Positions 63,582 to 64,000 of a stretch of 64,000 bases of DNA are shown here, piece by piece. Positions within the stretch are counted from its first letter, which is position 1; each line of letters starts with the position of its first letter. Origin of the DNA: Methanoregula boonei 6A8 (GTDB lineage Archaea > Halobacteriota > Methanomicrobia > Methanomicrobiales > Methanospirillaceae); assembly GCF_000017625.1 (NCBI RefSeq), contig NC_009712.1, positions 62,001 to 126,000 of the forward strand, written 5' to 3'. A model generated the notes under the pieces. The model ran no database searches, was not told the origin of the DNA, and worked only from the letters and a program-made list of their open reading frames with translations. The translations under genes were made by a program, and so were the position numbers.

Positions 63582-64000
63582 ACTGCCACCTCCATGACCC
63601 CATTCTGCAGGTAGGGCTGGGTGATGTTGGGATTTGTGTAATTGTACTGGAATGCACCGTAGGGTGCGACCTGCGTTGTGTTGAGGTACCGGTCCGGCTG
63701 GGGATTTCCTGTTGTGACGTTCGTCAAAGAAAATTGCATTGTGACATTCAGCAGGGTGCTTGAATCGCCCTGTCCCAGGAAGCTGAGCAGGCCCGGCGGG
63801 ATAAAGAGAGTGGCATTGTTAGTTACCGGCTGGGGCAATGTGGTAACAGGTGTGCCATCAATGAACAGTTCGAACTGGCTGGGATTTGTTGCATTCAGGA
63901 CCGGGCCTTCAAATGGTGACTGGCCGGTACCCAGTGGAGCTAAAGAGACCGATCTATACACAGAGATGCTCGACAGATTCACCCTTGTATTATTATCCTG
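63575..64000 (-). CDS. Surface/pilin-operon protein E (5' partial)
   Basis: The right window edge cuts this gene; the frame is open to base 64000, so the GTG at 63982 need not be the start. The visible part is an extracellular-type beta-rich segment with many Asn, Thr and Pro residues and N-x-S/T sites, ending G-V-M-E-V-A-V-W. It overlaps gene D by 7 bp and is the most upstream visible gene of the operon. Confidence 0.65.
   Translation of the reverse strand, partial: QDNNTRVNLSSISVYRSVSLAPLGTGQSPFEGPVLNATNPSQFELFIDGTPVTTLPQPVTNNATLFIPPGLLSFLGQGDSSTLLNVTMQFSLTNVTTGNPQPDRYLNTTQVAPYGAFQYNYTNPNITQPYLQNGVMEVAVW

Overview
The window is archaeal chromosome from a hydrogenotrophic methanogen, most likely of the order Methanomicrobiales and probably Methanoregula-like (inference). 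The support is a cytosolic thiol:fumarate reductase (tfrAB), F420 biosynthesis (cofD), a coenzyme F390 synthetase-type ligase, archaeal core-MetE, the archaeal mevalonate branch (aconitase X plus a UbiD-type decarboxylase), PolD large subunit DP2, SepF, Lsm, ribosomal protein eL37 and an initiator tRNA with an A1-U72 pair. Genes are dense and GC-rich, often overlap by 4 bp, and frequently carry GGTGAT/GGAGG-type ribosome binding sites. No CRISPR array, complete insertion sequence, integrase or rRNA was seen.

Region 0-7 kb: the end of an ADP-ribosylglycohydrolase gene, an arginine operon (argC, a CBS-domain gene, argJ, argB), and a membrane thioredoxin/CcdA locus that reads as two ORFs joined at an A10 run. 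Chorismate mutase and a site-2-protease-type peptidase follow. Region 7-18 kb: a redox and oxygen-defence cluster with three flavodoxin-fold flavoproteins, a CMD-family protein, a 42-residue desulforedoxin, a rubredoxin-like protein, rubrerythrin, a glutaredoxin-thioredoxin reductase fusion and TfrAB, with radC and a LamG surface protein interspersed. Region 18-29 kb: housekeeping genes (lysC-purM, sepF with a ZPR1-type gene, PUA, lsm-rpl37e-purF), a methyltransferase, the initiator tRNA, thioredoxin, an acyl-CoA synthetase and a KaiC-like protein lacking a Walker A lysine.

Region 29.4-32 kb is different: an AT-rich islet with two small orphan genes, then about 1.3 kb of non-coding, palindrome-rich sequence that shares blocks with the 14.2-14.7 kb intergenic region, then a toxin-antitoxin pair. 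Region 32.6-48.5 kb: metE-aspS, a F390 synthetase-like ligase, a B12-binding protein, PPK2, a bacterial-type ruvCAB operon, a TMEM175-type channel, HEAT repeats, lipoproteins, and cofD divergent from an HD hydrolase. Region 48.6-57.4 kb: a ubiX-ubiD-aconitase X operon for isoprenoid precursor synthesis, a transporter, a short HEAT protein, and DP2 interrupted at its active site by a 165-residue mini-intein that ends in Gln. Region 57.6-64 kb: tRNA-Leu(CAA), a large Ig/vWA-type secreted protein, and an operon of five overlapping genes, most with pilin-like N-termini, that runs off the right edge.

The strongest second-look items are the A10 junction in the thioredoxin/CcdA gene, the paired intergenic repeat loci, the pilin-like/vWA surface operon, the Gln-ending intein, and the bacterial-type RuvABC set. 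All calls come from reading the sequence; no database search was run.
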